From Dactylorhiza incarnata (lineage: Eukaryota > Streptophyta > Magnoliopsida > Asparagales > Orchidaceae): DNA of 64,000 bases. The stretch covers positions 186,001 to 250,000 of the forward strand of contig JAWHQI010000258.1 in assembly GCA_033032865.1 (NCBI GenBank), in the 5' to 3' direction. The notes below the pieces were generated by a model. It was given only the letters and a program-made list of their open reading frames with translations. It was not told where the DNA came from and did not search any database. The translations under genes were made by a program, and so were the position numbers. This document shows, one piece after another, positions 11,843-23,422 of this stretch. Positions within the stretch are counted from its first letter, which is position 1; every line of letters begins with the position of its first letter.

Positions 11843-13110
11843 CCTCTTATGAGCCGAGCTCAGCTGGAGGTGGAGAAAGTTCAACACCTTAGGTCGAATT
11901 GAATTTGACCTGAGGTGGAAGAAAAACTCAACACCCTTAGTCAAGCCGAGCTCGACCTGAGGTGGAAGGCAACTCAACACCTCTAGTCGAGCCGAACTCG
12001 ACCTGAGGTGGAAGGCAAACCTTTCTCCACTTAACATCCCTCCTATGAGCCGAGCTCAGCTGGAGGTGGAGATAGTTCAACACCTTAGGTCGAATTGAAT
12101 TTGACCTGAGGTGGAAGAAAAACTCAACACCCTTAGTCGAGCCGAGCTCGACCTGAGGTGGAAGGCAAACCTTTATCCACTTAACATCCCTCCTATGAGC
12201 CGAGCTCAGCTGGAGGTGGAGAAAGTTCAACACCTTAGGTCGAATTGAACTTGACCTGAGGTGGAAGAAAAACTCAACACCCTTAGTCAAGCCGAGCTCG
12301 ACCTGAGGTGGAAGGCAACTCAACACCTCTAATCGAGCCGAACTCGACCTGAGGTGGAAGACAACTCAACACCTGTAGTCGAGCCAAACTCGACCTGAGG
12401 TGGAAGACAAACCTTTCTCCACTTAACATCCCTCCTATGAGCCGAGCTCAGCTGGAGGTGGAGAAAGTTCAACACCTTAGGTCGAATTGAACTTGACCCG
12501 AGGTGGAAGAAAAACTCAACACCCTTAGTCGAGCCGAGCTCGACCTGAGGTGGAAGGCAAACCTTTCTCCACTTAACATCCCCCCTATGAGCCGAGCTCA
12601 GCTGGAGGTGGAGAAAGTTCAACACCTTAGGTCGAATTGAACTTGACCTGAGGTGGAAGAAAAACTCAACACCCTTAGTCGAGCCGAGCTCGACCTGAGG
12701 TGGAGGGCAAACCTTTCTCCACTTAACATCCCTCCTATGAGCCGAGCTCAGCTGGAGGTGGAGAAAGTTCAACACCTTAGGTCGAATTGAACTTGTCCTG
12801 AGGTGGAAGAAAAACTCAACACCCTTAGTCGAGCCAAGCTCGACCTGAGGTGGAAGGCAAACCTTTCTCCACTTAACATCCCTCCTATGAGCCGAGCTCA
12901 GCTGGAGGTGGAGAAAGTTCAACACCTTAGGTCGAATTGAACTTGACCTGAGGTGGAAGAAAAACTCAACACCCTTAGTCAAGCCGAGCTCGACCTGAGG
13001 TGTAAGGCAACTCAACACCTCTAATCGAGCCGAACTCGACCTGAGGTGGAAGGCAACTCAACACCTCTAGTCGAGCCGAACTCGACCTGAGGTGGAAGGC
13101 GGGAACTTCT
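11843..13110. repeat. Element A array 1: 150-bp higher-order repeat built from 45-58-bp units
   Basis: The marker GAGCCGAGCTCAGCTGGAG recurs at about 11851, 12047, 12196, 12439, 12589, 12739 and 12889, with 150-bp spacing over the last four. Each 150-bp unit consists of three related subunits ending in CTCAACACC-like sequence. Extra single subunits explain the longer gaps. The array lies between the coding-poor interior and the polypurine tract. Confidence 0.88.
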
Positions 13111-13149
13111 CACCTATCAGGGAGCTGATCTCACCTGGAGGGGGAGGGG

Positions 13150-13570
13150 ATCAACCATCTTATCAAAGCAGCTGAGGCAGAGATCCAATCCACGCCTTAG
13201 GTGCTTACCTTCACCTAGGGGCAGAGGAACTCCACCATCTCATGCCAACTGACGGTGGAACACCCATCCACGTCCTAGGGGCCTAGCTTACCTGGGAGCA
13301 GATGAATTCAACACCCTTCCCAACCACTTGGGGGTGGAGTACCCGTCCATGCCCTAGGAGTCTAGCTTGCCTGGAGGTGGAGGAACCCCATACCTTCCCA
13401 ATCTAGTTGGGGGCGGAGTACCCGTCCACGTCCTAGGGGCCTAGCTTACCTGCGGGCGGAGGAACCCATCACTCTTTCAAACCAACTGGGGTTGGGAGGT
13501 CCATCCACGTCCTAGGGGCCTTGCTTACCCAGAGCTGGAGGTGCTCATCCTCTCTCCAAGTCACTTACTC
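13150..13570. repeat. Element A array 2: units of about 79 bp
   Basis: CACGTCCTAGGGGCCTAGC-like sequence recurs at 13191, 13269, 13348, 13427 and 13506 (spacing 78-79 bp). One more copy lies beyond array 3 near 14060, so array 3 sits within this array. Confidence 0.8.
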
Positions 13571-13576
13571 AAGCAG

Positions 13577-14038
13577 CGAGTCGACCCGATGAGTCTCCCA
13601 TCTGCCGGCATGACCGAGCCCGGAGAATGGTCTCTAGTCGGGGATATTACCAATCAGTCGACCCGATGAGTCTCCCATCTGCCGGCATAACTGAACCCGG
13701 AGAATGGTCTCTACTCGGGGAATTTATCAACCAGTCGACCCGATGAGTCTCCCATCTGCCGGCATAACTGAGCCCGGAGAATGGTCTCTACTCGGGGAAT
13801 TTATCAACCAGTCGACCCGATGAGTCCCCCATCTGCCGGCATAACTGAGCCCGGAGAATGATCTCTACTCGGGGAATATATCAACCAGTCGACCCGATGA
13901 GTCTCCCATCTGCCGACATAACTGAGCCCGGAGAATGGTCTCTACTCGGGGAATTTATCAACCAGTCGACCCGATGAGTCTCCCATCTGCCGGCATAACT
14001 GAGCCCGGAGAATGGTCTCTACTCGGGGAATTTATCCA
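13577..14038. repeat. Element A array 3: six units of 78 bp
   Basis: GTCGACCCGATGAGTCTCCC recurs at about 13580, 13658, 13735, 13813, 13891 and 13969 with few changes between copies. Array-2-type sequence flanks both sides. Confidence 0.88.
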
Positions 14039-14039
14039 C

Positions 14040-14746
14040 CAGGGGGCGGAGTACCCATCCACATCCTAGGTGCTTACCTTCACCTGGAAGCAGAGGAATC
14101 CAACACCTTCCCAGAGGCTTTACCTAAGGTTCTATCTCTACCTACTTTTTATCCAACATGGGGAGGTTACATATCTATTACAACGCGCCTCCTTGCGCCT
14201 ACTCGGACACATGCATCTCGGCCATCTCTTTCATCACCTCCTCCACTTTCTCTGCCTTCTCATTCCTTTCCTTTCTTCTGGTCCTTCCTGCTTCCCTAGC
14301 CAACCTGTAGGTGGGAGACTTGCCTCTGGAACCGATCCGCGTAGCTTCCTTGCGTTCCCCCGTGCTTTTGTTGAATCAGGCACAGGGACTCCGCCTCCTT
14401 CCTGGTGAGACGGAGGCATCCTCCCTACCCCCTCACTCGGGGCAGCTGGCCCCGGGGGAGTTGTTGAAGAGCGCTTGCGCTTGGAGGTTTGGGCCTTCCT
14501 ACGAGGCTGGCCCCTTCCCTTGCTGACCTGCTTGCTCTATCCCCATCAAAGATGGCGAGGCGAGCACAGGTGTTGGCGATGCCGAGCACTCGCCCCGAGG
14601 GGGAGTGCAAACCGCAAGACCTTCTGGATTGACTTTCTGAACTCCTCGCTGTCACCTTCCTTCACGCACTCGCCGGCAGGGGTGAGTCCCCCAGCTCATC
14701 GCTTCCAGCCATGAGACTTGCCCAGAGCTTTTCGAACTAGCTGCTT
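14040..14746 (-). other. Leader region of element A, no recognisable gene
   Basis: Read on the minus strand this follows the primer site. It holds short open frames only, without capsid, knuckle or polymerase motifs. It may be a decayed gag leader. Confidence 0.5.
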
Positions 14747-14763
14747 CCACGCTCACCGCACCA
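14747..14763 (-). promoter_or_regulatory. Primer binding site of element A, tRNA-Phe type
   Basis: Minus-strand TGGTGCGGTGAGCGTGG starts three bases after the LTR end. It is complementary to the 3' end of plant cytosolic tRNA-Phe as I remember it. The same site is present in B and, with one change, in C. Confidence 0.75.
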
Positions 14764-14766
14764 TAA

Positions 14767-15802
14767 TGTTGAAACCAGAGAACTGGTCTCGACGTTCGCA
14801 AGGGGGATGCAGCTAACCCTTACTTGACCTGAGCGAGACCCTTGACCAGTTACTGAGAGCGGAAGAACCCCACCCTTGAAGAACACCTAAGTCCACGAAC
14901 GGACCCCTTAAGCTGCAGCGTGGAGGTCCCACCACATACCCGGAAGTTCAACGAGAGCTTCCCCTCCCAAGCCAATGCTGAGCCTGTGCACCTTGGAGGG
15001 CACTAAGGATCACCTCACCGTCCACCTTCGATGACAAGGGGAGGGGAGGGGTAGTGCTTGCTCACACACGAGGGAGGGGGGGGGGGGGGGTAGTAACATC
15101 CCTTCCCAAGGTGCCCATGAGGGTCTATTTATAGACTTCCCAAAAATTGGGTTGCGGATAGCCAAAATTCTGCTATCCGCAGCCCAATTACGAACCCGAA
15201 CGACTGAACCGAGAGGGGGGCGAGTGGAGGATGAGACGTCCACTCCCCCCCCCCCCTTTGCCGGGGGTCGGGTGGATGGACCAAGGTCCACCCCCCGAGC
15301 TGGGCGAGCGGACCTTACGGTCCACTCATCCTTCCGGGCGAGTGGACCATGTGTCCACTCGCCCAGCCACCCGGGCGGGTGGACACAAGGTCTCCCCGCC
15401 CCCGGGCGAGTGGACCAGTGGTCCACTCGCCCGCAGGCTTGGGGCGAGTGGACCCTGGGTCCACTCGCCCGCAGGCCTGGGGCGAGTGGACCCTAGGTCC
15501 ACTCGCCCCCCACCCTGGGGAGTGGACCCAAAGGTCCACTCGCCCCACACTCGGGCGAGTGGACCAGTGGTCCACTCGCCCGGGTCCTTGGGCGAGTGGA
15601 CCAAGGGTCCACTCGCCCGGGGGCCTTGGGCGAGTGGAGGCCTTGGGCGAGTGGACCCAAGGTCCGCTCGTCCAAGGAGGTTTGCCCCCCCCCCCCCCCC
15701 CGGCCTTCTCTTTTCGATGCTCACGACCTCTGACGGGTCGTTCCACTGAGCCCCCTCACTTGCGTCGGGTCACACCGACTCGAAAAATATGAGGGTTGTA
15801 CA
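14767..15802 (-). repeat. 5' LTR of element A (1036 bp)
   Basis: Element-sense start TGTACAACCCTC at 15802 and end TTTCAACA at 14767. It contains a second copy of the palindromic array (about 15305-15680) with one or two extra units, a TATA-like box near 15125-15135 and long G and C runs. The flank after it begins CGATT. Confidence 0.88.
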
Positions 15803-16410
15803 CGATTAAAATTCGTATTTTTCGAATTCGAATTCGGATTTGAAGCCGAATTCAGATTCGAATAATTATAAAATTATATAAAACATTATGAAATTATATT
15901 TAAACATTATAATTTGAATTTAAAATTATATTTAAACAGTATAAAATTATATTTAAGCATTATAAATATTAAATATAATTATAATTAAATATTATAAAAT
16001 TAGAATTCGAATTCAAATTCATGTTCAAATCTGAATTGATTCGATTAAATAGTTATTCGATTCGATTCGATTTCGGTTCGAATTCGAATTGATTGGATTC
16101 GATTGAATAGTTATTCGATTCGATTCGGTTCGTGAACACCCATACTTGTAACACTCCAACTCTTAGTGAAATTTGGCTGGCATAGATCCGACCACGTGGT
16201 TTTTCACCCTTTTCGGGTTTTCCACGCTAAAAAACGTTTTCTTGTCATCTGTCTGTTCTCTTTGTGACTGTTTGCGCGCTCGACTCACTCTCGGGCTAAG
16301 ACAGTTCAATTCGCCCGGTCTGAAAGAGCGTCGAGCAACCCACAACGCGTATATACTTAAAAAGATTATTATTTTTTTCTCTCTCTCTCTCCCCGCCACA
16401 CTCCCTCCCC

Positions 16411-16447
<37 letters not shown>

Positions 16448-17482
16448 AGTTTTAGTAATGGGGGCTCGGGATTTTGGGGGGAGGGAGGAAGAAGGATTTA
16501 GTTCAAATGGATATTCGCATGCCATTTCGATGATTTAATTTGAGATCAAACGGTGGAGATTGTCCCAATATTTCCATTAGGTAGTCTATTTACCTTGTTA
16601 TCGCCAAAATTGATATCTCTTTATAATATACGAGTCGAACGGCACGGGCCTCCGGCCCTACGTGAGTGCAATCGGCCCGCCCCGACGGGATTCGCCTGCC
16701 GGTGGCAGGATTCGTCCGACGATAGCGGGATTCATAATAAATTTTAATTAGTTATTAAAATAAATTTTAATCCCGCCACCGGCCGACGAATCCCAATGTT
16801 ATGTTGAGCGCTTCTCGACTTTGCTCTTTTATTTGAGGTTTAACCGTGCTATTGGATTGCAGCCAGTAACAAAACATGATTTATAGAATAAAACTGTGTA
16901 AATATAGAAAAAATGACTAATTTTTAATGAATATTTTTTAAAAATAAATAAATTTATGACTAAATATAGAAAAAAATGTTTATATTATGCTCTTAAGAAG
17001 AATGGAACTCAATACCTACTCAAAACTCGTCTTAACATCAAGCCAAAACCTTAATCCTACTTTATTAAAAAAAAATTGAATAGATAGATATGTAATATAT
17101 ATATAAAGTCAAAAAAATAATTTTAATTTAATTTTTATTAGAAAAAAAAATATTTTTTGTAAATCAAGAAAACAAATAGGTTTAGGGTTATGCCTTATCT
17201 ATTAGCTTATTTTTTAGCTATACTACTTAATGCTTTTCAGTTATGCCCAATTCAGCTGGACATAATTGAATTGACCTCAAAAGGTAGAATTGAGCAGCAT
17301 GATTCTAATTCACTTTCAATTGCATAACTATAAATTGAATCATGAGAATTCCTTTAAATTCACGACAAAATTCAAATTATGCTACCAACTTCCTAAATCT
17401 TGTCCCTAAACCAAGGAATTAAGGAATTTTGTTGGCTATTAAAATTTCGCCCAATGAGAAAGAGAGATTATTAAAAGATTAA
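15803..17482. other. AT-rich intergenic DNA with a (CT)n microsatellite, no gene recognised
   Basis: 15803-16140 is a degenerate run of TTCGAATTCGA-like words. 16185-16240 resembles the R/U5 region of a copia LTR (GTGGTTTTTCACCC...GGGTTTTCCACG), probably an old solo fragment. A CT microsatellite occupies about 16378-16445. 16660-16800 holds a partial inverted repeat around GCCACCGGC. The open frames crossing the microsatellite look non-coding. Confidence 0.55.
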
Positions 17483-17909
17483 GGGCGCTGCTATAAGCAC
17501 TACAGTTTTGGTTATCCGCACTCTATTTGTATGAGTTACTACGCGCTTTTTGGAAATACTCTCTGTACATGCATTTTTAGGAAAAGTGTTCAACACAAAA
17601 TTGTAGATCTCGTCGAGATCTACAGCTTTCGTGTTGAACACTTTTCCTAAAAATGTATGTACAAGACGTATTTCCAAAAAATTCGCTATAGTTACGTTAT
17701 GTTTCAATCAGTGCGGCAATATATCTTTGTGCGTGCATTTTTAGAAAAAGTGTTCAACACAAAAGTTATAGATCTCGACGAGATCTACAGTTTTCGTGTT
17801 GAACACTTTTTATAAAAATAAATGTACAAGACGTAATTTCAAAAGGCGCGTAATAACTCATACAAATAGAGTGCGGATAGCCAAAACTGCAGTGCTTATA
17901 GCAGCGCCC
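17483..17909. mobile_element. Fold-back MITE with two nested hairpins, 8-bp target duplication
   Basis: Terminal inverted repeats of more than 50 bp (GGGCGCTGCTATAAGCA... and its complement) are flanked by the direct repeat AAGATTAA (17475-17482 and 17910-17917). An 8-bp duplication suits the hAT superfamily. The interior is two separate palindromes of about 95 bp centred on GTAGATCTCGTCGAGATCTA-like sequence. There is no coding capacity. Confidence 0.85.
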
Positions 17910-17917
17910 AAGATTAA

Positions 17918-20579
17918 TTGCAAGCCAGAGAGATACTATTGATGATATTTTTGCATATTTTCTTTAGAAAGGAATTTTTAGGAGAAAATTTTGATAGAGA
18001 CATTTTCTAGAAAGAGAATATTTGAGTGAGAGTTACATAGTAAAAATGTAAAATAGAATGTTTGGTGCTTCTCAAAATCAAAATGTTCTAACTGAACTTC
18101 AACTGCCATGACCAGAATCAGCTAGTCAAGAAAAAAAAGGCCAAGAAGACACAATTCTGACCCGTTTGATCGCTCAAATCCCCCGCTAAAGATTGCTGCA
18201 AACGAACCAGACTGGGTAGTTTCAGCGCCCAAGCTAGACGATCTAGTTGGCCCCCAATGCTTGCGCTAGGGCTTTCACTCTATCGTAGAGATTCAGAGAG
18301 CAACGATTCATCGATATTTTGGCCACCGGCGGGGCTGTTAGTGTCCACCTTCCAATGACCGTTAATGAAAGTAGGAGTTTGAAGCTGAATATTTTCGAGA
18401 GGAGTATGACAGTAGTCTTTATGAATTACACTTGTTAATTTTAATAAAAAAGAAAATTATCTAAGGAAAAGAGTAATAGGATCAGAAATCATAATTTTAT
18501 AAGCTCTACAAGAAAATAAGAAAGAAGGCATGAAACACAAATCACATATAGTTTTATAGAGGTTTTTCATAAAAAAAACGTATGTTTGGGTAGTCTTCTC
18601 TTTCATAACTGTAGAAACGTTGTCTATCCAGGCCGCAAAGTCTTTTTCATCTAGATGCTCAAGAATTGTTCTGAATCGAGTTCCTAAATATTTGAAGGGA
18701 GATTCAATAATTCTTACAAATACTTTTTTATTTCTAGCAAACTCAATAACCTTTACAAATCTTTTAAGAAAATCTTGTAAGTTTTTATTGAGTGAAAGAG
18801 AAGAGGTTGAAAGAGGAGGATACTGAAAGATGAGGTGAAAGATAGAAATAGTCGTATCTCAACAAATGAGGTCACAATTTACATTAGAGAAGAAGAGGAG
18901 AGAGTGAAGAAGGGACCATTTTTGTTGCACTTTGATCTGCCTTCTCTATGCAATCTTCTAACTTCTCCAACTTATTTCTTTCTCGTCTATCCCCTCATGC
19001 ACTTTCTTTCCACTCCGTGCCTTTGATCTTCAAGTCCTCTAATTTTATAGCTGCTTTAATTTGGGTCTACCGTCTTCAAGGATTGAAGAAGGTTTAAGCC
19101 ATAACACCTTATCTTCTTCTAGTCTACTCCCAAGACCTGAAGAGAAAGGTTTGGCTGAGGGCAACTTTAATTTTGTTGAATCTACAACTAACGACTATAT
19201 TCTGTGTTGTATAGATAAGAACGTCAATTTGATCGACTTCAATTGGGAAACGTTGAACCTCGTTCGGTGAACGTCGAGTGTAGAGTCTTCCCTAGTTTAG
19301 CCCTGAGAATTTATGCTCGGTCGACGAATGAGTTCAGCTTGGTCGGTGAACACTGACCTTTGATCAATCACTAAATACTGCTGTAGAAAATTGTGGTCGG
19401 CATTTTGATCTCCGATCGATGATCGGGTACTATTCGGTCGACGAATGAATCCCCAATTGATGAATGCTTGATTGATGATCTATGATTCCTTCTGAGCAGG
19501 TCCTGACATTTCTTTTGAGCTCCTTTCTGGCCCCTTTTTGGCTTCTTCTTTCTACTTCAGGGTCGCTCCCCCTAGCTTCTTTAGAGGTGGTAACTGATTG
19601 CATGTTAAAGTAGCTCACATCATCAATCTGTATGGTTTTATACCATCAAATCCTAGGGATTTTTTCAACAATTAATAATGGAAAGGTCTAAAAACTTATG
19701 AAGGGCATATCTCCTCAACCACTTAACTAAATTCATATCTGCAAGCGGCGTTGGACTCCTCCATAAAAACCCACAAGATACATCAAAGAATTCTATAAAG
19801 TTTTGATAGAGCTACAGATTCGTCCAAATGAACTTACCTTTGTTGTTGGCTTTTCATGTCTTTGAGACTATATCACATGAATAGAATTGATGTTATATTG
19901 TTCTAGTTTTATCAAGCATTTGAATATTAATTCTTTAATGAAATATTTCACATTCCTTATTTAAAATGCATGCATCATGCCCTCCTTATATTTCTTAGAA
20001 GATTTTATATTTTCAATGAGCTCAAGCTACATCAATACAATTTTGCAATAAAAGCATTTGTATGGTGATATTATTTTCCTTATTCATTAGTAACTTTTCA
20101 CCTTAAGTCAACATAAGAGAAAATTTAAAATCTATTTAATCAAGGCTACTACTTCTCCTCCAAATCATTTTTCTCCCAAATATCATATTTTCAGGCTACT
20201 TCTTTAAATAGTCATCATATTTATCTCAATCCAAATTTACCCGCAAAAGTTGGCCAGATCTTAATTTTTGATTGTAGAAAATCCATTTGTAATTACACAT
20301 GCTACCATAATAATGTTCTTACGACTCGGTTGAGCAAGTAGTTTTAGCTCAAGGGCCAACCATATACACATACAATTGTAGGTGCAAGCGGCGCGGCTTG
20401 GTGCGATTTTACCCTGATCGTTGATTTTTTCCCATTCAAAAATTTTCAAGTATATAAGAACATTAGCGTCAACTTCCTACTTTGAGTGCGCGCACATTTG
20501 GTTGACTCTCGTGCTTAAATTAAAATACATACAAAAAATTTAATATAACACCAACAAGCTAATCATATGTTTTTTTAGG
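17918..20579. other. Intergenic DNA, no gene recognised
   Basis: AT-rich single-copy-looking sequence. Frames of 60-70 codons occur (for example 18620-18826 and 19061-19270) but lack known motifs, and I cannot support any as genes. 19200-19640 has repeated GGTCG(A/G)(C/T)GAA words and could be a decayed LTR. Confidence 0.5.
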
Positions 20580-20967
20580 CTGATGTTATGTGCAAACCGG
20601 TTTTGGCTACGTGCAAACCATCAAAACTCGCGCTTTTTGAAAATGCGTCTTAATTATAGGTGCATTTTTAGGAAAAGTGTTCAACTTCAAAGTTGTAGAT
20701 CTCGTCGAGATCTACAACTTTCATGTTGAACATTTTGCCTAAAAATGCACCTATAAGGCGTATTTTCAAAATGCGCGAGACTATTGTGAAATATTTTGCG
20801 CCTTTTGAAAATACGTCTTATAGGTGTATTTTTAGGCAAAATGTTCAACACGAAAGTTGTAGATCTCGACGAGATCTACAACTTTGATGCTGAACACTTC
20901 CTAAAAATGCACCTATAAGACGTATTTTTAAAAAGCGCGAGTTTTGATGGTTTGCACATAATATCAG
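20580..20967. mobile_element. Second fold-back MITE with the same hairpin core but different ends
   Basis: Terminal inverted repeats CTGATGTTATGTGCAAACC and its near complement enclose two palindromes closely related to those at 17483-17909 (GTTGTAGATCTCGTCGAGAT-type centres, TTTTTAGG arms). No clear target duplication is visible because the flanks are T-rich. Confidence 0.8.
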
Positions 20968-21069
20968 ACTTTTTTTAATTCAATTGCTAATACCTCTCAT
21001 ATTTTTTTCTCATTATCTTTGCCAATTATATTTTTTTTGTATTTAAAACCATCACACCTTAATAACTAA

Positions 21070-21277
21070 GACTCCGTTTGACACGACAATTTTGCTCTGG
21101 CTAGTTTTGGATAAAAACGTCGCCGTCATAGAATGTGATTGACTTGACAACGGTTATGACCGCCATCAAAAAAAGTAAACTAGTTTTGAACATAAAAGTG
21201 GATGAAATTCCTTAGGTGAGGTCCAGCGTTCACAAACGGCAATTCATAACCACCACCGCTGTGCCAAACACGACGCC
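21070..21277. mobile_element. MITE of about 208 bp (family 1, copy 1)
   Basis: Imperfect terminal inverted repeats of the type GACTCCGTTTGACACG and its complement GTGCCAAACACGACGCC. Half of it resembles 42195-42340, and it shares end sequence with 21673-21896. Non-coding. Confidence 0.7.
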
Positions 21278-21672
21278 TACATATCATACAACCTTATATT
21301 CAAACCAGAAAATAAAAATAATTCAGAATGGGCGGTAAAACGGATCCGGGTTCAATCCGATCCGAAAACCAACCATTTACAGGGCCTTAATCTGGGGGCG
21401 TGGTAGAGTGGTTTCCATGGCGCCTTAGAGGCCACCCAATTATATGATTTTAATCAATAAAGTTAAACAAAGCGAGGAATATTTATGTTTATATTAATAA
21501 TAATTAATGGTTTTTGATTGATACAAAAAGAGTCAAAATTGGCCTCATCCACATTTTATATCATTAGCATTTCTTGTTTTATGCGATTGGTTCGGTGATA
21601 AGAAGACAACCGGGGAATAATTAAGAAATTAATTAAGTTAACGCTGCTTCGTTATCTTTAATCGCATGGTAA

Positions 21673-21896
21673 GGCTTCGTTTGGCGCGGTGGTGACGGTC
21701 GTGAACGTGGTTGTCATGAACCATCGTTCGTGAACACCAGACGTCGCCTAAAAATTTCTTGCATTTTTATGCTCAAAACTAGTTTATTTTCTCGGTAGCC
21801 GTCATGATCTTTGTCATGCATGTCAAACATACATTCTATGATAATTGCTTTTTTTGACCAAAATCATCCGAGCAAATAAGCCGCGCCAAACAAGCT
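21673..21896. mobile_element. MITE of about 224 bp (related to copy 1)
   Basis: Inverted ends GGCTTCGTTTGGCGCGG and CCGCGCCAAACAAGC. The interior includes GTTCGTGAACACC and AAAACTAGTTTATTTT, words shared with the other copies. The superfamily is not certain. Confidence 0.7.
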
Positions 21897-22444
21897 AAAG
21901 TCTAATCAGATGTTAATCGCACGTTATTTATAGCTCATCCAGTAACCGTTTTTAAAATATAGGCTAGCTATAATGAGGCTACTAATTAATCACAAACCAA
22001 CGACGGTAAATGATTTGTTTGGGAGAGCTGCTGCGGATTGAAAAGCTGCTGCTTGAATAGAGAGCTCTTTAAACAGAGCTATTTTAGAAGCTGTTTTGAA
22101 AAACTGCAGGCTGTTTGGAAAGTCTTTATATAAGTGTTGATGAAACAAAGTTTTTCAATTAATACTGTTTGGTAGAACAACTTTTTGAGAACTGTTTTTT
22201 TCTAAACAAAAATATAGGAATATAATTAAAATAAAAATATTACAAGACATTTTAAACATATCAATAAAAATATAAATTGTTCTCAAACATAACTTTAAAA
22301 AAAGTAGTTTTTTGTCGGTGCGTTCTTTAAGCATCTTCCAATCATTTTTGTTCACCTGTGTGTGATAAAAAAATAGATATTAATCATACTTTTGAATATG
22401 ATGATTTCTAGAGTCTGTTAAAAATATGTCGGAAAATTTTACCT

Positions 22445-22680
22445 GTGTGCGTTGTATAATTCTTCAACAATACTATTTCGTACTGCAGACATATGATCAA
22501 CTCCCCCAACATTAAACGTATCAGTCTCAATATCATCTTCTGTTGTAGGCTCATCATCCTCTGGGGGTATGAATGAGTCATCAACATCGCAATCATGGAT
22601 CCCATCGAGATGAATGTCTATGAATGAAGTTATGCAATGTAATGATCGCTATCACAATTAAGCGTTGTTTCTTGAAACTG
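22445..22680 (-). pseudogene. PIF/Harbinger transposase C-terminal remnant
   Basis: On the minus strand one frame reads IVIAIITLHNFIH (near 22615-22660), the conserved segment near the end of plant Harbinger nucleases. A second frame then reads an acidic stretch and VGGVDHMSAVRNSIVEELYN (near 22450-22500), the typical acidic, MR(D/N)-type tail. A frameshift separates the two. The DDE catalytic core is not seen upstream, so the gene is dead. Confidence 0.72.
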
Positions 22681-22974
22681 CACTGAGACATTTTTTAAAA
22701 AATGTGTCACTTTTTCTTCCAAACACACACACAATCACATACAAATTCAAAAATTCAACAAAAACACAAAAAGATCATGATGACATGTGATTGTGTGTGT
22801 AACAACAACAAAGACATGATGACATGTGATTCAAGGATTATTCAATGTTGCTGCAAAAAGTATGTTGATTTCTGGGTAAGTTTGAAACTTCTTTAACATG
22901 CATTCAATCTGAAAAAAAAAAACATAAGAATCATCTGAGCAAAGCAGATTGACTCGTGGTTAAAGTACACACAT

Positions 22975-23120
22975 TCACGCACGTGCACACGCACGTGCAC
23001 ACGCACGTGGACACGCACGTGGACACGCACGTGGACACGCACGTGGACACGCACGTGGACACGCACGTGGACACGCACGTGCGTGCACACGCACGTGCGT
23101 GAACACGCACGTGCGTGAAA
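22975..23120. repeat. 12-bp minisatellite made of CACGTG-containing units
   Basis: About ten tandem copies of ACACGCACGTGG and close variants. Each carries a CACGTG palindrome (G-box core). The VHVR-type peptide in translation is a by-product of the repeat. Confidence 0.9.
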
Positions 23121-23422
23121 AACTGAATGAAAATTCCATTCACCTCTGCTGGAATACCAAAAAAAATTAAAGGCCAAAAAATAGAAATCACAACTGGTTT
23201 ACCTATGTTGGAAGTTGATCGACGGGTTGACGTTGGCATAATAGGGGATCTGGATTTGCTCACCTTTTACCAGGTATAGGAGGAACGAGCTCTCGCCTGG
23301 GAACAACAAAACCTGCGGCAAATCTATTGGTAAGAAGAAATGAAACTTGCGGCAGAGCGAAATTGGGATGAAAGGTAAGGAACGAGCGAAAGCCTAACGA
23401 ATGAAGAACAATGGTCTCACCA

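Larger units (their letters stand above)
10962..15802 (-). mobile_element. Element A: non-autonomous Tat-family LTR element with satellite-filled interior
   Basis: LTRs at 10962-11663 (cut by the Tekay insertion) and 14767-15802 enclose 3.1 kb without any gag or pol domain. On the minus strand the LTR starts TGTACAACCCTC, the polypurine tract is AAAAAGAGCGGGGATTG and the primer site is TGGTGCGGTGAGCGTGG, all shared with autonomous elements B and C. It was therefore probably mobilised by their proteins. The interior is three tandem arrays plus a leader of about 700 bp. The outer target duplication cannot be checked because the left end is missing. Confidence 0.82.
22014..23417 (-). mobile_element. 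PIF/Harbinger transposon remnant, left part (split by copia)
   Basis: The left end TTTGTTTGGGAGAG (22014-22027) is matched by its complement at 42165-42178 beyond the copia insertion, giving a pre-insertion length of about 1.7 kb. It holds a transposase C-terminal fragment on the minus strand and a 12-bp minisatellite. No target duplication was identified. Confidence 0.6.

Noticed and set aside
13577..14038. CRISPR-like look of regular 78-bp repeats
   Set aside because: The units are continuous tandem copies without unique spacers, in a plant retrotransposon.
16163..16538. Frames of about 120 codons on both strands near the CT repeat
   Set aside because: They cross a microsatellite and have no motif or codon pattern of a gene.
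21388..21436. tRNA-like start (GGGGGCGTGGTAGAGTGG)
   Set aside because: No cloverleaf, anticodon arm or matching 3' half could be drawn.
22893..23263. Frames with VHVR or CVSTCVST repeats
   Set aside because: They are translations of the 12-bp minisatellite.
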